NCBI RefSeq assembly: GCF_003284925.1
Contig: NZ_QMEX01000010.1
Span: 1 to 64,000, forward strand
Length of the DNA: 64,000 bases
Origin: Mycolicibacter senuensis
GTDB taxonomy: Bacteria; Actinomycetota; Actinomycetes; Mycobacteriales; Mycobacteriaceae
Direction of reading: 5' to 3'
The first letter of the stretch is position 1. The number at the start of each line of letters is the position of its first letter. The notes beneath the pieces were generated by a model. That model did no database searches. It was not told where the DNA came from and saw nothing but the letters and a program-made list of their open reading frames with translations. The position numbers were made by a program, and so were the translations under genes. This document shows, piece by piece, positions 51,931 through 60,700 of the stretch.

Positions 51931-52401
51931 TCAACGGATGTGGATGTGAACCTCGCAGTTCAGCGACGCCTCCAGCGCGGTGTGGATACGGCTCTCGCCG
52001 ACCCGCGCCACGTCGGCATCGGCCAGCGTCACATGGACGACGTCGAGGCCGTCTGCTCCCGGGGTGCGGCCGATCTCGCCGGTCAGTCCCAGGCCCGCGA
52101 GCACCCCGAGCGCGTCGTCATCGGTACCCCGGCTCACATAGGTCACCACGCCGGGCACTGGTTCGGTACCGAACGCTTTGGCGCACAATCGCATTCCGAT
52201 ATCGATGATGTCGGCGTCGGTGCCGGCGATCAACAATCGAACGTGGCGCCGCCCCGCCGGCATCGCCGCAACGTCAGTCTCGACCAGGCCGGCACCGGCC
52301 GGCACCACCAGATCGCGCAACGTCGCCATCCCGGCCCTCAACTGCTGTTGTGTCAGTTGTCCGGCCGGGTCGACGTCGATGCGCACTACCGCGGTTCTCA
52401 C
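51931..52401 (-). CDS. Conserved hypothetical protein
   Basis: A 156-residue protein transcribed against its neighbours. The GTG at 52401 leaves 29 bases to the divergent NuoF-like gene; a longer frame starting at 52449 would overlap that gene. It shows alternating strands and helices (VRIDVDPAGQL, HVRLLIAGTDADIIDIGMRL, DVVHVTLADADVA) like a small alpha/beta domain, perhaps an ACT- or ferredoxin-like fold, but I recognise no family. It splits two plus-strand groups and might be a local regulator or ligand-binding protein. Confidence 0.6.
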   Translation of the reverse strand: MRTAVVRIDVDPAGQLTQQQLRAGMATLRDLVVPAGAGLVETDVAAMPAGRRHVRLLIAGTDADIIDIGMRLCAKAFGTEPVPGVVTYVSRGTDDDALGVLAGLGLTGEIGRTPGADGLDVVHVTLADADVARVGESRIHTALEASLNCEVHIHIR

Positions 52402-52430
52402 GACCGCGAGCCTAACCAAACGAGGTGGCA

Positions 52431-53729
52431 ATGACGACAACTGCGGCAAGCCCGGACATCACCGTCGCCGCCTGGCCGGGCAGCGAGCCGCGACTGCTGC
52501 GCAACGGCGTCGAGGACGGCGCGGCCTACGCCGCCGCCGGCGGCTACCGGACGCTGGCTGATGCCGACGCATTCCTCGACGAGGTGGACCGCAGCGGGTT
52601 GCTCGGGCGCGGTGGCGCCGGGTTCCCGCTGGGGGTCAAGTTGCGCTCGGTGCGCGCCGCCGCCGCCCGCCGCGGCCTCGACGCCGTCGTCGTCGCCAAC
52701 GGCGAAGAGGGGGAACCGGCCTCGATCAAGGACCGCTGGCTGCTGCGTAATCGCCCGCACCTGGTACTCGACGGCTTGCGGCTGGCGGCCGCAGCCGTGG
52801 CGGCCACCCGCACCTACGTCTACGTCTCCGACCCGGCAGCGGCCCGCAGCATCGAGGCCGCGCTGGCCGAGATCAGCACCGAAACCATTGCCGGGCCGCC
52901 GGTCAGCGTGTTCACCGTCGACGCCGGCTATGTGGCCGGCGAGGAGACCGCAGCGGTGCGTGCCATCAACGGCGGTCCGGCCAAGCCGACCGACAAACCG
53001 CCGCGGCCCTACCAGCGGGGGGTCGCCCAGCGCCCGACCCTGGTCTCCAACGTCGAGACGTTGGCGAATCTGCCGTTCCTGCAGCGCCACGGCGCAGCGG
53101 CGTTCCGCTCAGCAGGCACCACGTCATCGCCGGGAACCTTCCTGGCAACGGTGACCGGTGGCGGCCTGGCCCCGGTGCTCTACGAACTGCCGCATGGTGT
53201 CGAGATCCGCGAATTGCTCGAGTTCCACGGGATTCCGCTCGACCAGGTGCGCGGGCTACTGATGGGCGGTTACTTCGCCGGCCTGCTCAACCGCGACGGA
53301 TTGGCTGCCACCCTGGACCACGAGACCCTGCGCGCCGGTGGCAGCGGCCTGGGCTGCGGGGCGGTCGCCGTTCTCACCGACGATTGCCCGGTGGCGGTCG
53401 CCGCCTCGGTGCTGGCCTATTTCGGGCGGGAGAACGCCGGACAGTGCGGGTCGTGTTTCAACGGCACCGTGGCGATGGCAGCAGTGGCCGAAGCGCTGCG
53501 GGACGGGGTCGCGACCGCGCAGGACGTCGAGCGACTGCAGCGGTGGGCCGGGGTGCTGCCCGGGCGCGGCGCCTGCGGGACGCTGGACGGTGCCACCACG
53601 GTGGCGGCCAGCCTGCTCACCCGGTTCCCGGAATTGGTGGCCGAGCACCTTGCCGACAGCTGCGACACCTGCCGCGGCGGCGCCTACCGGGCCGAACGTC
53701 CCTACGCGATCGAGGAGGTGACGGCATGA
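52431..53729 (+). CDS. NuoF-like NADH-binding flavoprotein, probable ferredoxin reductase
   Basis: A 432-residue protein related to the NADH-binding subunit of complex I (NuoF) and hydrogenase/formate-dehydrogenase beta subunits. GLLGRGGAGFPLGVK (57-71) and NGEEGEPASIKDR form the FMN/NADH site. The C-terminal part holds [4Fe-4S] Cys in GQCGSCFNG and RGACG plus an extra SCDTC pair. No other Nuo subunits are nearby. Its stop overlaps a ferredoxin start (ATGA), so it most likely passes electrons from NADH to that ferredoxin for the P450s. The ATG at 52431 follows GAGG; a GTG six bases earlier is possible. Confidence 0.85.
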   Translation: MTTTAASPDITVAAWPGSEPRLLRNGVEDGAAYAAAGGYRTLADADAFLDEVDRSGLLGRGGAGFPLGVKLRSVRAAAARRGLDAVVVANGEEGEPASIKDRWLLRNRPHLVLDGLRLAAAAVAATRTYVYVSDPAAARSIEAALAEISTETIAGPPVSVFTVDAGYVAGEETAAVRAINGGPAKPTDKPPRPYQRGVAQRPTLVSNVETLANLPFLQRHGAAAFRSAGTTSSPGTFLATVTGGGLAPVLYELPHGVEIRELLEFHGIPLDQVRGLLMGGYFAGLLNRDGLAATLDHETLRAGGSGLGCGAVAVLTDDCPVAVAASVLAYFGRENAGQCGSCFNGTVAMAAVAEALRDGVATAQDVERLQRWAGVLPGRGACGTLDGATTVAASLLTRFPELVAEHLADSCDTCRGGAYRAERPYAIEEVTA

Positions 53730-53935
53730 AGATCCGACTGGATCGCACGATGTGCGACGGGTTCGGCTACTGCGCCAAACACGCGCCGAAGTACTTCTCG
53801 CTGGACGACTGGGGCTATGCGTCGCTGACCGGCGACGGCACCGTGGACGAGGCGGATGAGCGTGACGTCATGCGTGCCCTGCTGGACTGCCCGGTGCACG
53901 CCATCATCGAGATCACCGAGGACGACGACCAGTGA
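53726..53935 (+). CDS. [3Fe-4S]-type ferredoxin
   Basis: A 69-residue ferredoxin with CDGFGYC (Cys10, Cys16) and DCPVHA: CxxFxxC...CP, with Phe in the variable position. It is coupled on both sides, overlapping the NuoF-like gene upstream and the DUF35-thiolase fusion downstream by four bases each. No P450 is directly adjacent, so it probably connects the NuoF-like reductase with P450s or the Rieske system further along. Confidence 0.9.
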   Translation: MKIRLDRTMCDGFGYCAKHAPKYFSLDDWGYASLTGDGTVDEADERDVMRALLDCPVHAIIEITEDDDQ

Positions 53936-55608
53936 GCGCACCGGGACGACCGCTGCCGACGCTCACCTTGGACAACGAGTTCTTCTGGACCGCGGGCGCC
54001 GACGGAGTGCTGCGGATGCAGCAATGCCGGGACTGCGCCGGCCTCGTCCATCCGCCGCAACCGGTCTGCCGCCACTGCCGTAGCCAGAACCTGGCAGTGC
54101 GCGACCTGTCCGGGCGGGCCACCCTGGCCGGCTTCACCGTCAATCACCGGTTCAGCCTGCCCGGTATGCCGGCACCGTACGTGGTGGCACAGGTGGCGAT
54201 CAACGAGGATCCCCGAGTTCGCCTGACCACCAACATCATCGATTGCGATCCAGACGGCCTCGAGCTCGGCCAGCAGGTGGAGGTCGCCTTCGAAAATATC
54301 GACGACGTGTGGCTGCCGCTGTTCCGGCCGGTGCCGGCCGGAGCAGACGGCCCGGCAGGTGCAGCGCCCAAGCCGCTGCCCGAGGACGAGATCGCACCCG
54401 AGGACTTCGCGCGGCATGTGCGCCCGATGGTGACCACCGAGAAGTTCGAGGACAAGGTGGCGCTCACCGGCATCGGCATGTCGACGCTGGGACGCCGGCA
54501 GCTGGTGCCGCCGCTGTCGTTGACGGTGGCGGCCTGTAATGCGGCGATCGCCGACGCCGGGCTGAGCATCGACGACATCGACGGCCTGTCGACGTATCCG
54601 GGCGGCGGTCTACCGGGCCCGTTCGGCGAGGGCGGGGTGACCGCGCTCGAGGCGGCGCTCGGCGTCCGGCCGACCTGGCACAACGGCGGCATGGAGACGT
54701 TCGGTCCGGGCGGATCAGTGATCGCCGCCATGCTGGCGGTCGCCACCGGGCTGGCGCGGCACGTGCTGTGCTTCCGGACGCTGTGGGAAGCCACCTACAA
54801 CGAACTGATGAAGCAGGGCAAGGTCGCCCCGCTGGGCGGCGCTCGCACCGCGAGCTGGCAGATGCCGTTCGGGGCGATCTCGGCGGCGCACACGCTGGCA
54901 CAGAACGCCCAGCGGCACTTCCACCGCTACGGCACCACCCGCGAGACGCTGGGCTGGATCGCGTTGAACCAGCGCGCCAATGCCGCCCTGAACCCGACGG
55001 CGATCTACCGCGACCCGCTGACCATGGACGATTATCTGTCCGCCCGGATGATCACCACGCCGTTCGGGCTATATGACTGCGACGTCCCGTGCGACGGCGC
55101 CGTCGCGGTGATCGTGTCCGCGGCCGACGCGGCCCGTGATCTGGCCAAGCCGCCGGTACTGGTGGAGGCGGTCGGCACTCAGATCCTCGAGCCGATCGAC
55201 TGGGACCAGAGCACGCTGACCCATGAGCCGCAGGTGCTGGGGCAGGCCGCGCACCTGTGGTCGCGGACCACCCTGCGCCCGTCCGATGTCGACGTCGCGG
55301 AGCTCTACGACGGGTTCAGCTTCAACTGCCTGTCGTGGATCGAGGCACTGGGCTTCTGCGGCATCGGCGAGGCCAAGAGCTTCCTGGACGGCGGGGCCAA
55401 CATCGCCCGCGACGGGGTGCTTCCGCTGAACACCCACGGCGGGCAGCTCTCCCACGGCCGCACCCACGGGATGGGGCTGATCCACGAAGCGGTCACCCAG
55501 TTGCGGGGCGAGGCCGGTGCACGCCAGGTGAGCGGCGCCCGCGTGGCGGTGACCAGCAGTGGCGGGCTGACTCCCAGCGGGGTGATGTTGCTGCGGGCCG
55601 ACTCGTGA
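53932..55608 (+). CDS. DUF35-thiolase fusion, Ltp2-type retro-aldolase candidate
   Basis: A 558-residue two-domain protein. The DUF35 part (1-165) has a zinc ribbon with Cys32, 35, 46 and 49 and an OB fold. The thiolase-like part (170-558) lacks the nucleophilic Cys (the corresponding site is HNGGMETFG) but has ELYDGFSFNCLSW and NTHGGQLSHGRTHGMG, features of the Ltp2 aldolases that cleave steroid side chains with a DUF35 partner. Here both partners are fused. It should release a small acyl-CoA from a beta-hydroxyacyl-CoA by retro-aldol cleavage. The GTG start overlaps the ferredoxin stop. Confidence 0.85.
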   Translation: MSAPGRPLPTLTLDNEFFWTAGADGVLRMQQCRDCAGLVHPPQPVCRHCRSQNLAVRDLSGRATLAGFTVNHRFSLPGMPAPYVVAQVAINEDPRVRLTTNIIDCDPDGLELGQQVEVAFENIDDVWLPLFRPVPAGADGPAGAAPKPLPEDEIAPEDFARHVRPMVTTEKFEDKVALTGIGMSTLGRRQLVPPLSLTVAACNAAIADAGLSIDDIDGLSTYPGGGLPGPFGEGGVTALEAALGVRPTWHNGGMETFGPGGSVIAAMLAVATGLARHVLCFRTLWEATYNELMKQGKVAPLGGARTASWQMPFGAISAAHTLAQNAQRHFHRYGTTRETLGWIALNQRANAALNPTAIYRDPLTMDDYLSARMITTPFGLYDCDVPCDGAVAVIVSAADAARDLAKPPVLVEAVGTQILEPIDWDQSTLTHEPQVLGQAAHLWSRTTLRPSDVDVAELYDGFSFNCLSWIEALGFCGIGEAKSFLDGGANIARDGVLPLNTHGGQLSHGRTHGMGLIHEAVTQLRGEAGARQVSGARVAVTSSGGLTPSGVMLLRADS

Positions 55609-55618
55609 GGGCCGCCCG

Positions 55619-56497
55619 ATGAGCCACCCCATTCGGCCGCGCACGGTCAATGCCGACGGGATACCGATGTCGGCGCTGCTGGCCGAAGTTGCCGATCCGC
55701 GTGCCGTGGTCGTCGCCCTGCACGGCGGCGGCACCACTTCGCTGTACTTCGACTGCCCGGGACAACCCGAATTGTCGCTGTTGAGAACCGGTGCGGCACT
55801 GGGTTACACGGTGATCGCACTGGACCGGCCGGGCTATGGCACCTCGGCGCTGTACCCGGAGGCGGTGACCGACCCACAACAGCGTGTCCGGTTGGCCTAC
55901 CTGGCCGTCGATGCCGTCCTCGGCGACCGGCCGCGAGGCGCCGGGCTGTTCATCCTGGGTCACTCCAACGGCTGCGAGCTGGCGATGCGGATGGCGGTCG
56001 ACGCGCGCCGCGCCGAGTTACTCGGGCTCGAACTGGCCGGCACCGGACTGCATTACCGGGGCGCCGCACGGCAGGCCTTGAGTTCGGCTGGACCGGGGCA
56101 GCGTCCGGTCGGTCTGCGTGAGTTGCTCTGGGAGCCGGCAACGCTGTATCCCGAAGCGGTACTGCGCGGGACCACCAGCTCATCGCCGGGGTCACCGTAT
56201 GAAGCCGCCATGGTGGCCGATTGGCCGCGGCACGATTTTCCCTCGCTGGCCGCTCAGATCCGGGTGCCGGTGCGCTTCACCTTCGCCGAACACGAGAAGA
56301 TCTGGCAATCAGATGCGGCTGCACAGCGCGACATTCGCGCCCTCTTCACCGCCACAGCCGGCTTCACCACCAATCACCAACCCGAGGCCGGCCACAATCT
56401 CAGCCTCGGCTTCAGTGCGGGCGACTACCACCGTTCGGTGTTGTCATTCGTCGACGAGTGCGTGGCGACCGCCGCGCGGAATTCGGAGGTCAGTTGA
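55619..56497 (+). CDS. Alpha/beta hydrolase
   Basis: A 292-residue alpha/beta hydrolase: VVVALHGGGTTSLYF (29-43) for the oxyanion hole, nucleophile Ser in LGHSNGCELA (about 116), an acid in FTFAEHEKIW and His in PEAGHNLSLG. A thioesterase or ester hydrolase acting on a cleavage product fits the context between the retro-aldolase and a beta-hydroxyacid dehydrogenase. Its stop overlaps the next start (TGATG). Confidence 0.85.
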   Translation: MSHPIRPRTVNADGIPMSALLAEVADPRAVVVALHGGGTTSLYFDCPGQPELSLLRTGAALGYTVIALDRPGYGTSALYPEAVTDPQQRVRLAYLAVDAVLGDRPRGAGLFILGHSNGCELAMRMAVDARRAELLGLELAGTGLHYRGAARQALSSAGPGQRPVGLRELLWEPATLYPEAVLRGTTSSSPGSPYEAAMVADWPRHDFPSLAAQIRVPVRFTFAEHEKIWQSDAAAQRDIRALFTATAGFTTNHQPEAGHNLSLGFSAGDYHRSVLSFVDECVATAARNSEVS

Positions 56498-57315
56498 TGC
56501 GGGTCGGTTTCATCGGACTGGGCAGCCAAGGCGCGCCGATGGCGCGACGCATCATCGAGGGCGGCTACTCGACGACGCTGTGGGCACGCCGGGCCGCCAC
56601 GCTGGAGGCCTTCGCCGACACCGAGGCGCGCGTCGCGGACTCGCCGGCCGACCTCGGTCATGCCAGCGACCTGGTCTGCCTGTGTGTGGTTGGCGATGCC
56701 GATGTCGAGCAGGTGGTGCAGGGCGAGAACGGCGTGCTGGCCGGGATGCAGCGCGGCGGCGTCATCGCGATTCACAGCACCGTGCACCCGGACACCTGTC
56801 GCCGGTTGGCCGAACACTGCGCCCGGCAGGGCGTCTCGCTGATCGACGCACCGGTCAGTGGCGGCGGCCCGGCCGCCGAGGCCGGGACGCTGCTGGTGAT
56901 GGCCGGCGGCGACGAGGAGGTGGTGCAGCGGTGCCGGCCGGTATTCGACACCTACGCCGACCCCGTCGTGCATCTGGGTGGACTCGGATCGGGCCAGGTG
57001 ACCAAGCTGCTCAACAACCTGCTGTTCACCGCCAATCTGGGCACCGCCGCGACCGCGCTGGCACTGGGCGAGCAACTGGGGGTGTCGCGGGAGCGGCTGG
57101 CCGAGGTGGTCAGTCGTGGCAGTTCGAACAGCTTTGCGCTCAACAGCATCCGGGGATCCGGCGGAACCCTGGATCGGCTGGCGGCAATGGCCGGGACGCT
57201 GTTGCAGAAGGACGTGCGCCTGGTGGCCGATCTGGCACAGCAGGCGGCGGCGACACCGGGCGCGGTGCTCGACGCCGCCGACGCCGCGCTGGCGCTGATG
57301 GATCATCCGCGATGA
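56497..57315 (+). CDS. Beta-hydroxyacid dehydrogenase (HIBADH family)
   Basis: A 272-residue NAD(P)-dependent dehydrogenase of the 3-hydroxyisobutyrate type. It has GFIGLGSQGAPMARR (4-18), the substrate loop IDAPVSGGGPAAEAGT (about 115-130) and GSGQVTKLLNNLL with the catalytic Lys. It would oxidise a small beta-hydroxy acid or reduce a semialdehyde, possibly the short fragment released upstream in the pathway. It is translationally coupled to the hydrolase and ends the gene group before the P450 promoter. Confidence 0.9.
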   Translation: MRVGFIGLGSQGAPMARRIIEGGYSTTLWARRAATLEAFADTEARVADSPADLGHASDLVCLCVVGDADVEQVVQGENGVLAGMQRGGVIAIHSTVHPDTCRRLAEHCARQGVSLIDAPVSGGGPAAEAGTLLVMAGGDEEVVQRCRPVFDTYADPVVHLGGLGSGQVTKLLNNLLFTANLGTAATALALGEQLGVSRERLAEVVSRGSSNSFALNSIRGSGGTLDRLAAMAGTLLQKDVRLVADLAQQAAATPGAVLDAADAALALMDHPR

Positions 57316-57347
57316 CAACGCCGGACTTTCCGAATCCCCTTCCGCGG

Positions 57348-57383
57348 TAGACCCGTTTATCTTACAGTTGGGCATACGGTCTA
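57348..57383. promoter_or_regulatory. Inverted repeat before the P450 gene
   Basis: TAGACC (57348-57353) and GGTCTA (57378-57383) flank 24 bases, 52 bases upstream of the P450 ATG. It could be an operator pair or a transcript stem after the preceding gene. It does not resemble the GAGAAT motif. Confidence 0.35.
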
Positions 57384-57434
57384 ACGCCCGGTCACCACGT
57401 TTTTCAGCCGGTTCTCGCCGCTGAGGAGGATTCA

Positions 57435-58637
57435 ATGACCAAGCCGAAACTCGTCTTCGACCCGTTTTCGGAGGAGTATTTCAACGATCCGTTCGAAATC
57501 TATCGGCGTATGCGCGAAGAAACCCCGCTCTATTACGACGAGCAGGAGGATTTCTACGCGCTCACCCGGCACGAGGATGTGGCGGCGGCACTCAAGGATT
57601 TCGAGACCTACTCCTCAGCCCGCGGCTGCGACCTGGCGATGGTGCGCTCGGATGAACCCCCACAGAAGTCGATCATCTTCATGGACCCGCCGGATCACCG
57701 GCACATGCGCAGCCTGCTCAACAAGGCGTTCACGCCCCGGGCGATCCAGGCGCAGCGGGCGACCATCATCGAGCAGGTCGAGCGGTTCCTCGGCGCCGCG
57801 AACCCGGATAACTTCGATGTGGTGCAGGATTTCTCCGGCCCGTTCCCGGTCGAGGTGATCACCCGAATGGTCGGGGTGCCCGATGAGTTCCGGCAGCAGG
57901 TGCGGCATTGGATGAATATCTCGCTGCACCACGAACCCGGGCAGATCGAAATCAGCGAAGTCAACATGCAGGCCAACATCGATACCGCGATGTACTACTA
58001 CGGGTTGGTGCAGGAACGGCGGACCAACCCGCAGGACGACATGCTCAGCAGGCTGATCGCCGCCGAGATCCCCGGCGACGACGGTCAGCCGCGCCGGCTC
58101 GACGATATTGAAATCACCGGTTTCGCTGCGCTATTGGGCGGCGCCGGCGCCGAGACGGTCACCAAGCTGGTCGGCAACGCCGCGGTGATCTTCGCCCGAA
58201 ACCCGGACCAGTGGCGCAAACTGCTCGACGACCGCAGCAAGGTGCCGGCTGCCGTGGAGGAGCTGCTGCGCTACGAGGGGCCGGTGCAGTACAACGTGCG
58301 CTACACCCTCAAGGAGGCGCACGTCAGCGGCGGCACCATCCCGGCGGGCAAGCCGGTGTTCTTGCTCAACGCCGCGGCGAACCGCGACCCGGATGCCTTC
58401 ACCGACGCCGACACCTTCGACATCGACCGGGATCAGACCGAGGCACAGCACCTGGGCCTCGGCTATGGGATCCACAGCTGTCTGGGAGCGGCGCTGGCCC
58501 GGATGGAGAGCACCATCGCGCTGGAGCGATTGTTGGATTTCATGCCCCGCTACGAGGTGCAGTGGGATGGCCTGCAACGGGTTCACATGCAGAACGTCGC
58601 CGGCTGGCAGAACGTCCCGGTCCGGGTCCTCCGGTAG
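57435..58637 (+). CDS. Cytochrome P450
   Basis: A 400-residue P450 of standard length. The I-helix reads GGAGAETVTKL (acid-alcohol pair Glu-Thr), the K-helix EELLRY, and the haem loop LGYGIHSCLG with ligand Cys349. MDPPDHRHMRSLLNKAF (about 83-99) is the usual C-helix segment. The ATG follows GAGGAGG. A ferredoxin gene starts 12 bases after its stop. It faces another P450-ferredoxin unit transcribed from the opposite side, so the region encodes two independent oxidation steps. Confidence 0.94.
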   Translation: MTKPKLVFDPFSEEYFNDPFEIYRRMREETPLYYDEQEDFYALTRHEDVAAALKDFETYSSARGCDLAMVRSDEPPQKSIIFMDPPDHRHMRSLLNKAFTPRAIQAQRATIIEQVERFLGAANPDNFDVVQDFSGPFPVEVITRMVGVPDEFRQQVRHWMNISLHHEPGQIEISEVNMQANIDTAMYYYGLVQERRTNPQDDMLSRLIAAEIPGDDGQPRRLDDIEITGFAALLGGAGAETVTKLVGNAAVIFARNPDQWRKLLDDRSKVPAAVEELLRYEGPVQYNVRYTLKEAHVSGGTIPAGKPVFLLNAAANRDPDAFTDADTFDIDRDQTEAQHLGLGYGIHSCLGAALARMESTIALERLLDFMPRYEVQWDGLQRVHMQNVAGWQNVPVRVLR

Positions 58638-58649
58638 GTGCCGGCGCCA

Positions 58650-58859
58650 ATGACAAACCGGAAAGTCGTCGTCGACTACGGGCTGTGTGAAGCCAACGCG
58701 ATCTGCATGGGCATCAACCCGGACGTGTTCCACCTCGATGACGACGACACCCTGCACATCCTGCAGCCCGACATCACCCCGGAGACCGAGAATGATGTGC
58801 TCGAGGCGGTCCGCCGGTGCCCACGGCAGGCGCTGTCGATCGTCGAGGACGGCGACTAG
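58650..58859 (+). CDS. [3Fe-4S]-type ferredoxin, P450 partner
   Basis: A 69-residue ferredoxin with CEANAIC and RCPRQA: CxxNxxC...CP, with Asn in the variable position, differing from the other four ferredoxins in the window. The ATG at 58650 is preferred over a GTG at 58638. Its last four bases overlap the end of the convergent DUF1330 gene. It should reduce the P450 encoded directly upstream. Confidence 0.9.
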   Translation: MTNRKVVVDYGLCEANAICMGINPDVFHLDDDDTLHILQPDITPETENDVLEAVRRCPRQALSIVEDGD

Positions 58860-59164
58860 CGCGCCGGGAACCCGGAGAGGATGACGGCGTTGCAGTCGGC
58901 GGCGGCCTGCCGCAGTTTCGCCGCCTGCTGGTAGCCCTCGGAGTGGTACCAGGCTCGGGCGGCGTCCACCGACTCGAATTCCAGTACAACGGTTTGATTC
59001 CCGTGCCAGTCGCCTTCGACCACCTCGGCCTTGGTGTCGACCGCCAGGATCTTCGCGCCGCCCGCTGCCATCGTCGGCTGGGCGGCCTTACCGTAGGCGA
59101 TCATGCCCTCCGGGTCGTTGATGGCCTCGGTCAGAATGACATAGCCCTTGGGCCCGTTGGACAT
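58856..59164 (-). CDS. DUF1330 family protein
   Basis: A 102-residue dimeric alpha/beta-barrel-type protein of the DUF1330 family, recognised from GYVILTEAINDPEGMIAY at the start, a middle strand VVLEFESVDAARAWYHSEGY and NAVILSGF at the end. Such proteins accompany catabolic genes, but their activity is uncertain. Its start overlaps the ferredoxin stop (TAATG), so it belongs to the P450-ferredoxin transcript. Confidence 0.85.
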   Translation of the reverse strand: MSNGPKGYVILTEAINDPEGMIAYGKAAQPTMAAGGAKILAVDTKAEVVEGDWHGNQTVVLEFESVDAARAWYHSEGYQQAAKLRQAAADCNAVILSGFPAR

Positions 59165-59373
59165 TAGCTCTCCTCTTGTGAATCGGTGACATCGTCGATG
59201 GCGTGTTCCGGGCATTGCTTGATAGCGTCACGAACCGCGTCCTCGAGGTGCGCCGGCACCTCATCGACGGTGACCTCGGAGTAGCCGTCGTCGTTGATGG
59301 CGAAGACCTCGGGGCAGATCGTGGTGCAGATGCCATGGCCGGCACAGCGATCCGGGTCGACCCACGCCTTCAT
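59164..59373 (-). CDS. [3Fe-4S]-type ferredoxin, P450 partner
   Basis: A 69-residue ferredoxin with CAGHGIC (Cys10, Cys16) and QCPEHA: CxxHxxC...CP. A further Cys in TTICPEVF near position 20 is not a standard ligand. The start overlaps the P450 stop by four bases, making it the natural partner of that P450. Confidence 0.9.
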   Translation of the reverse strand: MKAWVDPDRCAGHGICTTICPEVFAINDDGYSEVTVDEVPAHLEDAVRDAIKQCPEHAIDDVTDSQEES

Positions 59374-60665
59374 CGCGTTCCCTCCCCGGCCGGGGTGAAC
59401 TCCAGATTCAGGTCGATCAGACCACGCAGGATGTAGGTCGGAAGGTAGCTGAAACGTCGTGCGTCGGGCGGGCCGTGCCGCTCTTCGGAGATGCTGATCT
59501 CGGTCGTTCGATCCAGCAGCCGCTCGAGCGCGATGCGGGTCTCGGCCCGGGCCAGCGGCGCCCCGGGGCAGCTGTGAATTCCCCGCCCGAACGTGATGTG
59601 CTGGCGCGCATTGCTGCGGGCGGGATCGAAGGTGTCCGGGTCGCTGAAGCGGCGTGGGTCGCGGTTGGCGCCGGCAGCCAGCACCATCAGCGTCGTGCCG
59701 GCCGGGACTGCGACCCCGCCGACCTCGGTGTCGACTCGGGAAAGCCGGAAGTCACCCTTGACCGGGGTCTCAAAGCGCAGCACCTCCTCGATGAAGTTGG
59801 GAATCAGTGCCCGGTCGTCACGCAGCCGCTGCTGGATCGCGGGAGTCTCCCCGAGGATCTTCAACGCGGACCCGAGCAGTCGCACCGTCGTCTCCTGGCC
59901 GGCCGAGTAGACGTTGGCGGCCACCCGCGCCACGTCCATCGGGTCCGGGATCGAGCCGTCCGGGAACGTCGCCTCGGCCATCCCGGTGAGCACGTCGCCG
60001 CGCGGATTACGGCGACGGTCGGCGATGTAGTCGGCGAAGGTGGCGTAGAGGAACTCCAGCGGACTGTGCGCCAGCGCCTTGGCATCGGTACTGCCGATGC
60101 CGCCGCCCACATTGCGCCCCATGTTGTTGACGAACTCGTCGCGGTCTTCATCGGGGACGCCCAGCAGGTCCGCGATGACCAGCAGGGTGAACGGGGCGGC
60201 GAAGCCGTTGATGAACTCTCCGGCGCCGGGGGCGAGAAATCCGTCGAGCACCTGGTCGGCCAACTCCCACATCGCGTCCTCGTTCTCCTTGAGGCGCTTG
60301 GGGGTCAGCAGGCGCATCAGCAACGCCCGGTGGTTGGTGTGCGTCGGCGGGTCCAGCGTCGGAAGCTGGTCGCTGAACGGCAGTTCGTCGCGGTGCTTGT
60401 CGATCAGCCCCGCCACGGTCTCGCCGCCCAGGTCGCCGTCGAGTGGCACCGGGAAGCCGGGGAACGGACCCGTCACCGCGATGCACGACGAGAACACGTC
60501 GGCGTTGCCGGCCACGGCGCACGCCTCGTCCCACCCGGTCACCATCATCACGCCGTGGTGGGGCTCCCGGGTGACCGGCGAGCGCTCCCGCAGGGCGTGC
60601 AGATAGGGGTAGGGGTCGCCGACGACCGCCTGGTCGGTAAAGAAGTCGATGTTATCCGGATTCAT
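59370..60665 (-). CDS. Cytochrome P450
   Basis: A 431-residue P450. The I-helix motif is YSAGQETTVRL (Gln-Glu-Thr-Thr), the K-helix EEVLRF, and the haem loop ITFGRGIHSCPG with ligand Cys366. A somewhat long N-terminal third includes a Gly/Asp-rich loop near 70-85. The ATG at 60665 is taken as start; an earlier GTG at 60668 is possible, and longer extensions lack support. A perfect GAGAAT-N3-ATTCTC palindrome lies 36 bases upstream. It is followed by its ferredoxin and a DUF1330 protein. Confidence 0.93.
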   Translation of the reverse strand: MNPDNIDFFTDQAVVGDPYPYLHALRERSPVTREPHHGVMMVTGWDEACAVAGNADVFSSCIAVTGPFPGFPVPLDGDLGGETVAGLIDKHRDELPFSDQLPTLDPPTHTNHRALLMRLLTPKRLKENEDAMWELADQVLDGFLAPGAGEFINGFAAPFTLLVIADLLGVPDEDRDEFVNNMGRNVGGGIGSTDAKALAHSPLEFLYATFADYIADRRRNPRGDVLTGMAEATFPDGSIPDPMDVARVAANVYSAGQETTVRLLGSALKILGETPAIQQRLRDDRALIPNFIEEVLRFETPVKGDFRLSRVDTEVGGVAVPAGTTLMVLAAGANRDPRRFSDPDTFDPARSNARQHITFGRGIHSCPGAPLARAETRIALERLLDRTTEISISEERHGPPDARRFSYLPTYILRGLIDLNLEFTPAGEGTR

Positions 60666-60700
60666 CACGAGCCCCGCTCCACTCCCTCGATCTCGCATCC

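Noticed and set aside
57312..57350. 12-codon frame starting at the ATGA after the beta-hydroxyacid dehydrogenase
   Set aside because: Coupled by position but too short to support; no conserved leader-peptide features are visible.
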